From positions 1 to 63,713 of the forward strand of contig KN880570.1 of the NCBI GenBank assembly GCA_000934385.1: 63,713 nucleotides of DNA, read 5' to 3'. The notes beneath the pieces were generated by a model. The model did not search any database. It had not been told where the DNA came from and was given only the letters and a program-made list of their open reading frames with translations. The position numbers and the translations under genes were made by a program. How positions within the stretch are numbered: the first letter of the stretch is position 1; each line of letters starts with the position of its first letter. The stretch is from Cylindrobasidium torrendii FP15055 ss-10 (taxonomy: Eukaryota; Basidiomycota; Agaricomycetes; Agaricales; Physalacriaceae). Shown here piece after piece: positions 35,968 to 46,376 of the stretch.

Positions 35968-38612
35968 CTAGAAGAGTCGGGGGCGCTGGGTCTTGATGGC
36001 TCGTAGGCGACGGAGAAGGTCCTGTGAATCGTCAGTGCCTCGGAGCGACGGAAAAAACAAAGAAACGCACCTCTGCCTCCTCAAAGTTGATGGTTCCCCG
36101 CTTCCTCTCATGCTCTAGGCCAGTCTCAATCGACTCCAGCACGTCCTTGATGACATCGTTATAATCCACACCAAAGAACGCTGTGAGCTTGGCCGCCTTG
36201 CGTCTTCTCAACTCGAACTCTGTGATATCCGGCTTGGGCGAGGCCAACGACTCAGCAAGGCTGTACTGCGAATGCAAGGATGTTGTCGAAGTTCGCACAG
36301 GCAGGGAGCGGCGCCTCTCGGACATGATCGACGACCGCTTGTCGTCCATCACTGTTGAGGGTGTCGAGGGCGTAGTCAGATATTCGTGGAGCTCCGCAAG
36401 TGACTCGCGATCGTCCTGGACGTCAAGGTTAGTACTGCCAATTGGATTCGGAAGTGGGACCCACCCTGTCGATGATATCAACAAGCGAGGCAAGGGAGTG
36501 CTGGTAATGCTCGTAGGTAACAGATCCACTGCGAGTGCGTCGGGACAGAAGGGCTTCTTGAGAGTCGTTGACGCTATCTTCGCTGTGCCGGGTGAGGAGT
36601 GGCTGGTTGGAATCAGCCGTTGAGGGCCGTTCGTTAGTGCGTCTCCGAAGTTTCTTGGAAGATTCTCCGGAGAAGGGATTCGACAACGACTTGAAACCCG
36701 TGCTCACACTGGAAGCAACATTGGCCAGGACAGGGCCGTTGGGTGGGGTGGTAGTCCCGCTTCCAGAGCTAGATAAAGACGAAGTGGAGGGTCCTGAGCG
36801 GGTGTGGTACAATGTTTGCGGCGGAGCGACACCGAACACCTACAGGAACATGTGGTTAGTGAATAAAACTAAATTGGATGCCTAGCGACGCGCCTTTTCC
36901 ATCTTTTTGCCCCGTCGGACATTGATGGCCTTTTCGCGCTCGTCGAGGTCCTCCTTGACACGGTCGTGCGTATCCGACCAAGGGGCAAATGCCGCAAATG
37001 AGCTGCTGCGCCGCTTGCGAAGCCATATGTGGCGCTCGTCGGGACTGGAAGGTTCAGAGCCTGCAGCCGGCAATGGCAGGGAGAGCATTGAGTCGTCAAG
37101 GCCGAGGACAAGGTCGGCGGGCACACGAGAGCCGAGGAATCGATGAAGTTTGGCCAGCTTGTCACGGCCCCGCCTCCTAAGTTCCTCCTGTTGCTCATCA
37201 GGAGAAAGAGCTTCGAACATGGCGGGTGTTGCAGGCGAGCCGCCGTAAGAAGTATAGTCATCCGACTCGAATTCCAACTCTTGTTCTTGCTCGTCGTCGG
37301 ACAGGCTCATGAACGAGTCGTGCGGGGAAACAGGTCGTGCTGGGTGACGCGATGACGATGAAGACCGGCCTGCATTACTGGATGGCGTGTCAACATCGAT
37401 GTATACGTCGTCCAAACTGGATGCGGGAGTGGAATGACGGCGCTCCGTTGGATTGTCGGTCAAACGAGATTTATGCGCATATTCCGCGGTTTCCGAGATA
37501 GAAACAGCACCGCGCATGTGATGGGTACGCGGGCTGGGCGGGGGGAGGTCGAGAAAACTGGTGTGATGGACGACACCCGCAGCGGGCGGCTGGCCAAACA
37601 TCCTTGTGAGCTTGCGCGACTTGCGAACCAGCTCGGCGCGCGTGTCAGGCTCGAGATAGTTGGTAGTCGGTGGCAATTCTTGCGGTTGCTGGCTATGCTT
37701 GAGCGAAAGGTTGGGCGAGGACCGCGTGCCAAAATTGGGCTTGGGATTGGTCGGCAGAGGTGGTTTGGGGGAGCGGGAGCGGGATTGGGATTGGGAACGC
37801 TCGGGATTCGCGGAAAGGTAGGGCATAGTCTGTACATCCGCCGGGAACTCTGCGTCGGGTGTTGGTGAGAGCATGTCGATGAAAGAGGTACGATCGCTCT
37901 CGTCCTTGCCCGAGACACGACGAGGCGATCGTTTCTGAGGACGTGATCCAAACGGCGGGTGCATTGTAGTCAGGCCAAAATTGAGCGACCTTGGAAGGCG
38001 CTCGTCGTCGTACTGGCCGCCTACGTCGTAGTCGGAGTCGCGGGCTGGTCGTCGTCTCTCCCCAAGAGAGGTTACAGAGAAGTTCTGGTGATGGGACTGA
38101 ATATCCCCATAAGGCGTAGCAACAGGATATTCAGGTCGGTGCGGATCCGAATTCCCGTCTGAAATACAGGCACCGACAGAACAAAAACAGTCAGTGTTGC
38201 AGTTCTTTCTTCGACCCGGTCATCACACACCTCGTCGCTGAGCGTCGTGCCGCAATGGGCCCTGCTCATATGGATCTGAACTTGACCTTTCTCGTTGGCT
38301 CTCGTCAATGCTAGCCAGCCTGATAGATTCCCGAAGAGGCGATTCCCGTGCCAGCATAATCCGTCCTGATGCTGTTCGTGGTCGTGACAATGGCAGCGGT
38401 GTCGTAGGTGTCGTAGGTGATGGTGTAGGCGCAGACGAATCTCGTTTTTTTCTCATCCGCGGTGGTGGGGACAACGCGCGAATGACGCCCTCCCGCTCGT
38501 CCAATGTAGGCTCTCTCTGCGAAGCAAGCCACGGAATTCCTTCAGTGTGTTTCTGCCATACGGCCTCGAGCTCGGGCGACACCGCCCCATACGGACTGTG
38601 TCCTCTATCCAT
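35968..38612 (-). CDS. Large disordered protein with a repeated K-[LM]-x(3)-[FL]-G motif
   Basis: Five exons, start MDRGHSPYGA at 38612; the exons seen join in phase to roughly 800 residues. Most is Ser/Pro/Arg-rich and disordered. Four short conserved islands share a pattern: RKSRKLTRMFGQP, RDKLAKLHRFLGSRVPAD, RRGKKMEKVFGVAPPQTL and RRKAAKLTAFFGVDYNDV. The last is followed by the most conserved-looking stretch, IKDVLESIETGLEHERKRGT, and the protein ends with DLLRRLRAIKTQRPRLF after a last intron with a GTGCGT donor. I do not recognise a named domain. The islands look like short linear motifs, each a basic helix ending in Phe/Leu-Gly, that might bind one partner several times. An upstream in-frame Met at 38717 with a hydrophobic leader is less likely the start. 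Confidence 0.7.
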
Positions 38613-40942
38613 CGCATTAGTTCGAGATGGCCCGATATTGTGTGTCTGTGTGCGTCCCACGAGGGCTAGGAAGAAAGCAAGAAACAAGAATGCATTCCAC
38701 TCCAATTTCAAATACACTCACCCTTCCATCTGATGGCCTAGCTATGTCCCGTTGCCTCGTGCATGTCTGACTCGCAACCGCCCGGCGCCAGGATTCGAAA
38801 GCCGCAACGAAAAACATTAAACTTCCCTTATAGAAGCAATAGCGCTTTGTATAACCCAATAAGTTGCCATTCCAACGCCGTGGCGCACATCGACGCAGCT
38901 CTCCTACTCCCCTCATCAGAAATTGTCTGGCGTAGAAACACATTTCGCGGACTCCATGCTCGACTCTTGTCTTTGTTATGCCCCTTGCGTGGGTGCAATC
39001 GTCACGCTAGTCCTCAATCTACAGAAGTGCCTAAGGGCAGCCCAGGGCAGCCCCGATACCACGCTTTTGTCACTTGTGAAGGCGCACTTCTCCGAGTCTC
39101 CAAGATTCCGCTGACACTGTACTTTGATGTCCGGCACTCAATAACATGCTTCTAGCGTCGAGGGCCGGCGTAACCTTACTACGAATAGGCATCATAACAA
39201 CTGAATTGTAGGCTGTAGCTGTTGCAAGGCTTTGATCGCTGCACCCCACGATCCAACCACAATCACGCTACACGTCGTCCTCGAATTACATAAAACAATG
39301 GCCTCCACGGAGCATCTACTCAGGCCTCATGGCGGACGGCTCCCACCCCGCCGGCTTGAGCCAAAATTTCCAAGAAGTGTGCATCCTTGTAGAGGCGCCG
39401 CATGCTTTGAGATGTGTTCGACGCCCAGACGCTGAGTGTGACATGTGCTGGTGAAAGGAACCCTTTTTATAACGTCGAACAGACGTCAACCACCTAATGA
39501 TCTTTATCCCAACATCGTGGGCGACCGTCGACGCAAACAGCGCATGGAATACTCGCGCAGGCTGATTTTCCTCCTGCCAAACCATAAAGCATAATTATAA
39601 TGAGGACCCGCCTCTCGCATCGCATCCCACCGTCAGCAGTTACTATCCACAGACGCGATACCGTAGGGTCGATCGTAAGCATTGCGAATGGTCTGGCCGC
39701 GGAGACCTGGCGGAGACTTTCTTTGACGACCACTTCACTGGGTAGGCGTCTTTCTTCGATGCTCAGCACGTCAAGCTTCGATATCGTTTGTCGAACCATT
39801 GCTGCACGGGGTGGTGAGAGAGGTATCATTCACGTCCAATACCATGTAGGGATTGGCAATTCGAATGGTCCAGATTTTTGTTTCGTTGTGGTTCGAAGCT
39901 TCGTGGTTACGACCGCCTCCTTCTGTGAGCTCAAGGAAAGAAAGTGAGTGCCGTGGATCATATCCCGGTTCACAAAGAAGCAGTACTATCATTATTGCAC
40001 CAACACCCGCATAAGGATGTCTTCTGAATGCCTCGGCGGTTGCGGTCGAAGTTAATTATGCGGATCTGGAGTACTCATTCCACATAACCTCTCGAATCTC
40101 GTTCCGCAATTACGGATACCTCGAAAGAGATGAATCGCCTTATAAAAATGGGGGCACTGACTGCCGAACTCATTGCAAGCGAAGTGCTGGAGGTAGTGTT
40201 TGAGCCTCGCCCGCTCAAGTAGGGTTCTCGCATCGGTAGTTGAATGCTGTCTCAAGCTCAGGAAGTGCCTTTGATAGAGTATATCAGTCAATAGAGCTTC
40301 CGTTTCGAGCCGCAGTGGCACTCAGTGGCACTTGCGGCAGCTATGCTGCGATCGATTTCGTCGGCAATGTCCGAAGTACGTTTGTGTACGTGACACTGAC
40401 ATTGTACCAGCTTCAGCCTTCAAGCTTTCACTTTGAAAAGCCCTGCGCAAGCTACGTAACTGATAGATAAAGGGTGCCCCCCGAAATGTAAGTATCGCAA
40501 ACTGGTCCATATCAAGTACCAGTCCATGGTCGAGTCCTTGAAAATATCGGCCTCCGGGTAGACTGGATGTAAATGAGTGATACCATGAATGAATGCCCAA
40601 CTAAACATTCCTGACTCCGTGAACAGTGTAGCTGCCACATCTAGAGTACTAGCCATGGTTGTGTCGCGTAGCATTCCGGCTTTCCATACGCGGTTAAGTA
40701 TCACCTCGAGATTAATGTGTGTGTTTGCTGTGTCTAAACTGCCTTTGGGTACGACAGTGGTGTGCATATGGTAGGCATTCTTCCTTCACACACACAATGG
40801 AGTTCCCTGGATGCTGATATTGTGCTCCAGAGCTCCAAATTTGCAGCTGTATCAAGAATTGAGATTCAAATGTCAAAGCTATGCGAAAGAGATAAGTGAA
40901 TGCGAAATGTACATAGATGCATGGTGGACTGTAATATAGATA
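38613..40942. other. Large intergenic region with one protein-like minus frame
   Basis: About 2.3 kb. The only suggestive frame is on the minus strand at 40420-40767, with pieces such as GMFSWAFIHGITHLHPVYPE and WYLIWTSLRYLHFG. I could not attach exons or a family to it. The plus frame at 38763-39155 starts next to the promoter of the disordered-protein gene and has no signature. Otherwise I see nothing. Confidence 0.4.
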
Positions 40943-41687
40943 TCATGGGAATTGCAGCGGTGCCCCATCTTCCAGCTTTGTACTAATTGAGGATTGCCGC
41001 CGTCTGACGCGCTTTGGACGAGCGTACAAGCCACGGCGCGCTTGATCTTCCAACGAAGGGATCACTGCGACCCAGTGGCCATCTTTCCATGTCCAGTCCT
41101 TCCAGTCATGCAACGAGCCTGAGGGTCGGCGCATAGGCGGAAAGACAGAGTTCACCACGGTGTATGAGGGGACTGTTAACCGGCGGGCACATGCAGAGTC
41201 CTGTAGCGGAATCCGAGATGAAGTGTCTGCGGGGCTTTCGCACGGTGTAATGGTTATGTGAGGGATATGGAATGCGGTCAAAGGGGACAGCGACCTGGCA
41301 TCCTGCAAATCACTGTCTTTGGGATGTCTTTTGCGTAGTCGGTCGTCATCGTAGGCGCAAGAGTCCTACGGAGAGAGATATTAATGTGAGAGTTTTGACG
41401 AGAATTCAAGGAGAGGAACACACATCATCCAACCACGAATCCAATTCTTCGAAGTCCTCTTCTTCTGCAGACTGCGCCAATTCTAAGAACAGCGTTTCGA
41501 TTGTCTTGACATCGTGCTTTACATTCGGAAAGATGGACTCCACAGAGGGTATCGAAGGAATGAAGTTTTGGTAGTGGAAACGGTCGAGGATGGCAGTGGG
41601 GAGGAAGAGGGTGAGGGACTGGGGCTGAATCTCAAGGCTCAGAGCCTGGTATTGGGTATTAGTCTGCAAGAACTGCTGAACGAACAT
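40943..41687 (-). CDS. Hypothetical protein, two exons
   Basis: Not recognised. Exon 1 (from 41687) begins FVQQFLQTNTQYQALSLEIQ and contains TLFLPTAILDRFHYQNFIPS and an acidic stretch, SAEEEDFEELDSWLDD. A phase-0 intron of about 60 bases (GTGTGT...CGTAG) joins it to DSCAYDDDRLRKRHPKDSDL and a Pro/Ser-rich C-terminus with a Trp-rich patch, HDWKDWTWKDGHWVAVIP. About 230 residues, no signal peptide or membrane helix. The true start could be further upstream: a Met-led frame (MLFRLLLSVSTHG, near 41790) exists but does not join in phase. Confidence 0.5.
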
Positions 41688-42286
41688 GGGAACGCACTTG
41701 CTGATCCTTACGCCGGAAGGGACTCTCCTCTGCTACTGTGTCCAAATTTGCTCCATGAGTAGACACGCTCAGTAAAAGCCTGAAGAGCATGGTGAGGGGC
41801 GCAGAAGAGTGGGAGTCAGAGAATGACCCCGAAAAAGCAGAGATGCCCTCTTATACAAATGAGAAGACCGGTCCACAGGTGACCGGCAGGAACTCGTGTG
41901 GTCGAATCAGGTTGCTTGATTATCACGCGGTTCAGAGCTTGTGCGTAATGGTCTGCACAGATGTGCACTGTAAAATATTGGGTGAGGCGTGCGCAAAAGG
42001 GAGATGGACGCACAGTCTAAGTTCTACAAGCAAAGACGACGACATGGGAATCGTAAAGAGCCTTGGGAATAATCTTCTCGTCTTGCCGGCTGCCAGTGAC
42101 GATGGCTGCCCGGATCCTACTTCTACTGTACAGGGCTTCCAAAGAGAAGGATGAGTTTCTGTGTTGTCGAGGGTGGCGGCCAATGAGAGAGAAGATGTTT
42201 CTACGCCACATGATCCCGAATGGAATCATGACGTCGATCGTCGAAAAGTCTGGCTCCTCAAGCGCGTCCACCGCGTCGTGCTAAAG
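41688..42286. other. Divergent intergenic region upstream of RSM22
   Basis: About 600 bases between divergent genes. Minus frames at 42017-42271 and plus frames at 41789-42154 are open but show no family signature. They could hide a 5' exon of the minus-strand hypothetical gene. Nothing certain is seen. Confidence 0.4.
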
Positions 42287-44305
42287 ATGCGGTACGGTCG
42301 CTCGACCACAATATCTTCTCAATCCTCAATATTTTCAGCTCCTTCTTGCTTAGACCATTCCCTTCAACTCTGCGGGCCGCCCGGCGCTGGGCGTCGAGCT
42401 CGGCACAGCCAAACGGTCAGAACCAGGATGTTCACCCTCAAATTGAACTCGACCCCAGCTTTGCTGCCGTCATGGGAGACATTAGCGCGTCTCTCAGGGA
42501 TTCCGATAAACATCACGCGTACACTCCGCACGAACTAGAAGTGTTGGACCACCATCCCACTGCGCAGGAGGAAGTGCCGCTTGAAGACACCGAACGCAAG
42601 TCGCCTGCTGCATTATTTGGAAGTCAAGCCATCGGAGCCGTGATTCTCCCGCATGAGTTGTCAGATTCTATAACGAAGCTTATAAACTGTTCGTCGCGGT
42701 GGAAAACCTTTAGCATTGGCTCACGTTTCGCTAGCCTCCGACAAGAGCCTGCTGCACGAAGATGCCAAACGACTTTTCCTCAAAGACGGAAACAACAAGG
42801 AAAAAGGTTGGGATACTCAATTCACGAACGAATACAGGTCATTTCAACAACGGCTGCGTCACGCCGAACGCGATGGCACTGCGTTTGCGTCCATTGTCCT
42901 TCCCTCGCATTATAGCGCCATCTTCTCTGTCCTTCAGCATGCGCAACATAGGCTGGGCCATGAATGGAAAGTCGACCGCGTCGTAGACTGGGGCTCGGGC
43001 ACAGGGAGCGCCCTCTTCGCTGCCTTGCATACGTTCCAGAAGGACCTCACTGTGCCTTTTGAGGACATCACTGTTGCCGACTCAACGCTGAGTACGTACA
43101 TGGGGATCGACAAACGCGTCGGTCTGGCTGATATTGGCAAGAGACTCCTTCGAGGTGCGTTGTCCCACCCTTGGAATTCCACTGGTCTAAATTGTCTTCC
43201 AGAAATGAAATTGCCTCCACTTCTGGACATTTCCTTCCGCAAAGGCCACCCATATCCCTACCTCAACCGCGTTCCGAACACGCTCGCCATCACCGCATTT
43301 TCCTTGAGTGCTCTGCCTACGGATGTGCACAGAAAAGAGGTTATCAAGGAGATGTGGGCATCAGGTGCAGAGACAATCGTCGTTTTGGACCATGCCAATA
43401 AGGAGGGCTTCGCTTCAGTTTTGGCTGCTCGTCACGGTATACTCGAACTCGCCAGGAAGAGCGACGATTGGGATGATATCAAGGTCGAGGTTTCGCCAGA
43501 AGCGCCACAGCAAGAATCTGAACCTGTTCACATCGTTGCTCCTTGTCCACACGAACACGAATGCCCTCTCCTTGGTTCGAAGCTTCATTGTAGTTTCTCT
43601 CAACGGATACAACGACCTGCATTTGTACGCCGAACGAAGCATTCTGGTGTTGGACACGAAGACGTCAAGTATAGTTATGTTGTCATCCGACGCGGTCCCC
43701 GCCCTGCCACCGTGCCTCTCACCAGCACCCTTGGTCGAGAAGGCCGTCTTTCGCGCATCGAACATGCGAAGAACAACCCTGACACACGAGAGGTTGTCCT
43801 CGACAACGCCGGGGAAGGTGAACTTGCTCCGAAGGCCGACGCCTTAACCATCGACAACGACCCCGACCTGGACGACAAGCTCCGACAGGAGGCATACTCA
43901 TGGCCTCGCCTGGTGTTTCCTCCCCTGAAGAACGGTGGACATGTCATTCTCGATGTTTGTGCGAACCATGGAAAGATTATCAGGATGACTGTACCACGGT
44001 CGCAAGGAAAGCAGCCATACTACGATGCACGCAAGTCGCAGTGGGGCGACATCTTCCCGCATCCACCTAAGAATGCACCACAGGAACGCGGGCAGTACAA
44101 GAAGAAATCCGAAGACGATGACGGCCCCGCTTCTATGGCTGGAAACGATATTGGCAAGCGGAAAGGACGGTTTGAAGATGATACATCCGGCAAGAAGGCT
44201 GACAAGGCGGCATATGCAGCCTTGAAGAACGAGCTAAAGGACAAGAGGAAGGCGGAGAAGGGCAAGAGGAAGGCAGCGGCAGCGGATAAGGCATCGTCGT
44301 GGTAA
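42287..44305 (+). CDS. RSM22: Mitochondrial small-subunit assembly factor Rsm22 (METTL17 family)
   Basis: A methyltransferase-fold protein that binds the mitoribosome small subunit during assembly. Four exons: a 5-base coding start (42287-42291, ATGCG), 42339-42688, 42735-43154 and 43203-44305, totalling 625 residues. The micro-exon gives a typical mitochondrial presequence (MRSFLLRPFPSTLRAARRWA). Key signatures are the SAM-fold strand VDWGSGTGSALFA and the Cys set of Rsm22 (CPHEHECPLLGSKLHCSFSQ, then RIQRP), known to hold an Fe-S cluster. EDVKYSYVVIRRG and WPRLVFPPLKNGGHVILDVC follow. The C-terminus is Lys-rich. The 48-base third intron is a multiple of three without a stop, so an isoform retaining it is possible. 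Confidence 0.92.
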
Positions 44306-44547
44306 ACGGTTGGATGTGCACAGTTCATTAGCTAATATCTCTCTACTCTGTCGTTGCGCTTTCGGAACTTATTGTACTCTATAACGTCATGCTATATTTA
44401 TACAGAAATATAATCTACATGTCCTCTCTGCTGTCGCTGAGAAAGTCGGCCTGAATCAGCTTTGCGCCAACGTTGCCCGGGCCGGTATCATTGTGACAAG
44501 GAGACCAATTGAAGGCGTCTCATTCTCATTGAATCTCGTGAGTGGTG

Positions 44548-45038
44548 CTAATAGTGGTACGCTCTTCGTGCCCAACGCAGGGCCTGGCGACATACACAGT
44601 CATTGTCTAAACCAAACCAGTTTCCCCGGAGACTGTTAACCAGTTCGAGCCATTGGCTTTGCTCAGCTCTGGCTCCGGCGACCCAGGCAGATTTGTAACA
44701 AAAGGGTATTGCACAACAAGTCATTAAACCGATAGCGTTGGCGGATACAGGATTGTACAGGGTCTGAGCGGGACAACGTCTTTCGTCTGCGAACGCAGGG
44801 TTCGGCCTCATCTCGCGTATCCCCATCCAACAAGTCATCGCTCTGCAGTTCAGTGTAGATCTGCATGTGATCTCGGGCACCTTAGCTCTCTAATTCTTCC
44901 TACCCGAGAGCAGGGACTAAGAACCCTAGGGACTTGCCCAACGGACCATAAAAAGGCGGTGCCGGTGAGGACGAGACCTAGTAGATGAAGAGATGAAGAT
45001 GCTGTATTGGAGTTGGAGTGTGGACTAGAAGGATTCAT
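44548..45038 (-). CDS. Possible small Cys-rich membrane or secreted protein
   Basis: A two-exon reading: exon 1 (from 45038) starts with a Ser/Asn-rich tail and a hydrophobic helix (LHLLGLVLTGTAFLWSVG). A phase-0 intron of about 53 bases (GTCCCT...GCTAAG) leads to VPEITCRSTLNCRAMTCW and a chain with about ten Cys, ending RWARRAYHY at 44548. The donor is weak and no family is recognised. It may be a small secreted-type protein or chance open frame. Confidence 0.3.
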
Positions 45039-45924
45039 GTTCGTTGTTGACTTGTTATTGCTGGACAGACTCTGGATGGACTCAGAGCATGTGTGAGCAG
45101 ACGGCAGGGCTTTTTGTCCATCAAATCCATACTACCGAAGGCTCATTGTGGGGTATGGAGATCTAGAAGTCTATAGCAGTTATCGAGAACTTCTCGACCT
45201 GGGCATGAACGGAGAGCTGCGGTCTCCACGCTGGATAACAGTGATGCTTGCAATATTATTTCTTCGCTTGAACCTATATCGAGCATAGCACACTCGAAAT
45301 TCGAAGAGAACGGGGCTAATGAACTTTCTGTCTCTCTATGTGCCCCGGAGATAAAGGCTATGGGTACGAAGCACGAAGCCCACGTTGAGCTCTACGTGGG
45401 TGTCTCCATCAAAGCTATGCCTTCGGCGATTCGGGTGGCTGGCCAGAAGGGGACTTTGGGGACACGGTGTTTGACGTATTTGCAGACTCGAGACGTTCGC
45501 GAGATTGGCGTTCACTGTAAGCGTCAGAATGAGTGCACAGGCATCGATGTTCCACACTCACAACTCCGGTTTGAAGATATATACGCCTGAGGCAACACCT
45601 TTGCCGGTCAACTTTGTTTTGCGATAGGCGCGGAGCAAGAACGCGCACTAACCTACTAATGCTGTGACAAGCAGTTGGAAATTGATTCTTCCAGCCATTG
45701 GTGTGCACTCTGGAGTGTTACTGTCGACGCGCCGTAGATGATGGCAAGAAGAAACACTCTCGGCCGAATTAACCTTCCGGTTCATTTCAGACTCCGACAG
45801 GTCAGGTTTGTACGAGATATACTGAGTTTGGATATTTGTAAGGGGCGTCCGGGCCATAAAAGTACATTGATACGGATTATTTCAGATAGAAAATAAACAA
45901 GATCCGGCGGTGCGGTAGGCATAC
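45039..45924. other. Intergenic, nothing recognised
   Basis: About 890 bases with short frames on both strands (for example 45360-45590 plus) but no signature or splice logic. Confidence 0.4.
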
Positions 45925-46376
45925 TCAAGAGATGAGACCCAGAAGCTGGAAGTGTGTATGAGTGACCAGCAGAGTTCATGGCCAGGTGTTGAGCAATACG
46001 CACCTTAAGGGCTGCTTTAGCCGACTCCTCTTTGGCTGCTGCCTTGGAAGGGCCAACTCCTGTTCCTAAAACGCGGCCGGAAACTGGACTTGGTGTTCAT
46101 CGACGCGGACGCCAGGCAGTAAACGATCGTGACCTTTACAGACAACCGTCCATCTAGCTTTATCCGACGGCCCAGTGACAGACTCTGGGTAGCTTATAAC
46201 GCTTGTGTCTCCTAGAGCTTGATAGTCTGTAGAGATGGATTTCCAGTAATCGTGCGTCCCTGTGGATAGACCGCTTACGGTTGTTGAGCAATGTCACAAA
46301 TTCTATAACGTGAATGTGACGTGAGAAGAAACGTAGGCTTGCTTGATTATTCGCAGAACTCACTCGGCATAGTCAT
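45925..46376 (-). CDS. Stand-alone double-stranded-RNA-binding-domain protein, 76 residues
   Basis: Five exons of 13, 24, 93, 80 and 21 bases sum to 231 bases. All phases match, giving a protein that is almost exactly one dsRBD. Helix 1 is FVTLLNNHYQALGD, strands 1-3 are VISYPESVTGPSDKARWTVV then CKVSGRVLGTGVG, and helix 2 is GPSKAAAKEESAKAALKLLG. The G-x-G-x(3)-K-x(2)-A-K-x(3)-A signature that contacts the RNA backbone is complete. There is no catalytic or second domain. Such a mini-protein could compete for dsRNA or serve as a cofactor of Dicer or Argonaute, but this is inference. All introns are short and several donors are GTGCGT or GTGAGT-like. The start is the first Met; a second lies two codons later. 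Confidence 0.75.

Noticed and set aside
38763..39155. 130-codon plus-strand open frame
   Set aside because: Starts in the upstream region of the disordered-protein gene, has no domain and no intron logic.
40420..40767. 115-codon minus frame with aromatic-rich peptide
   Set aside because: Protein-like pieces but no recognisable family and no splice partners; left as part of the intergenic description.
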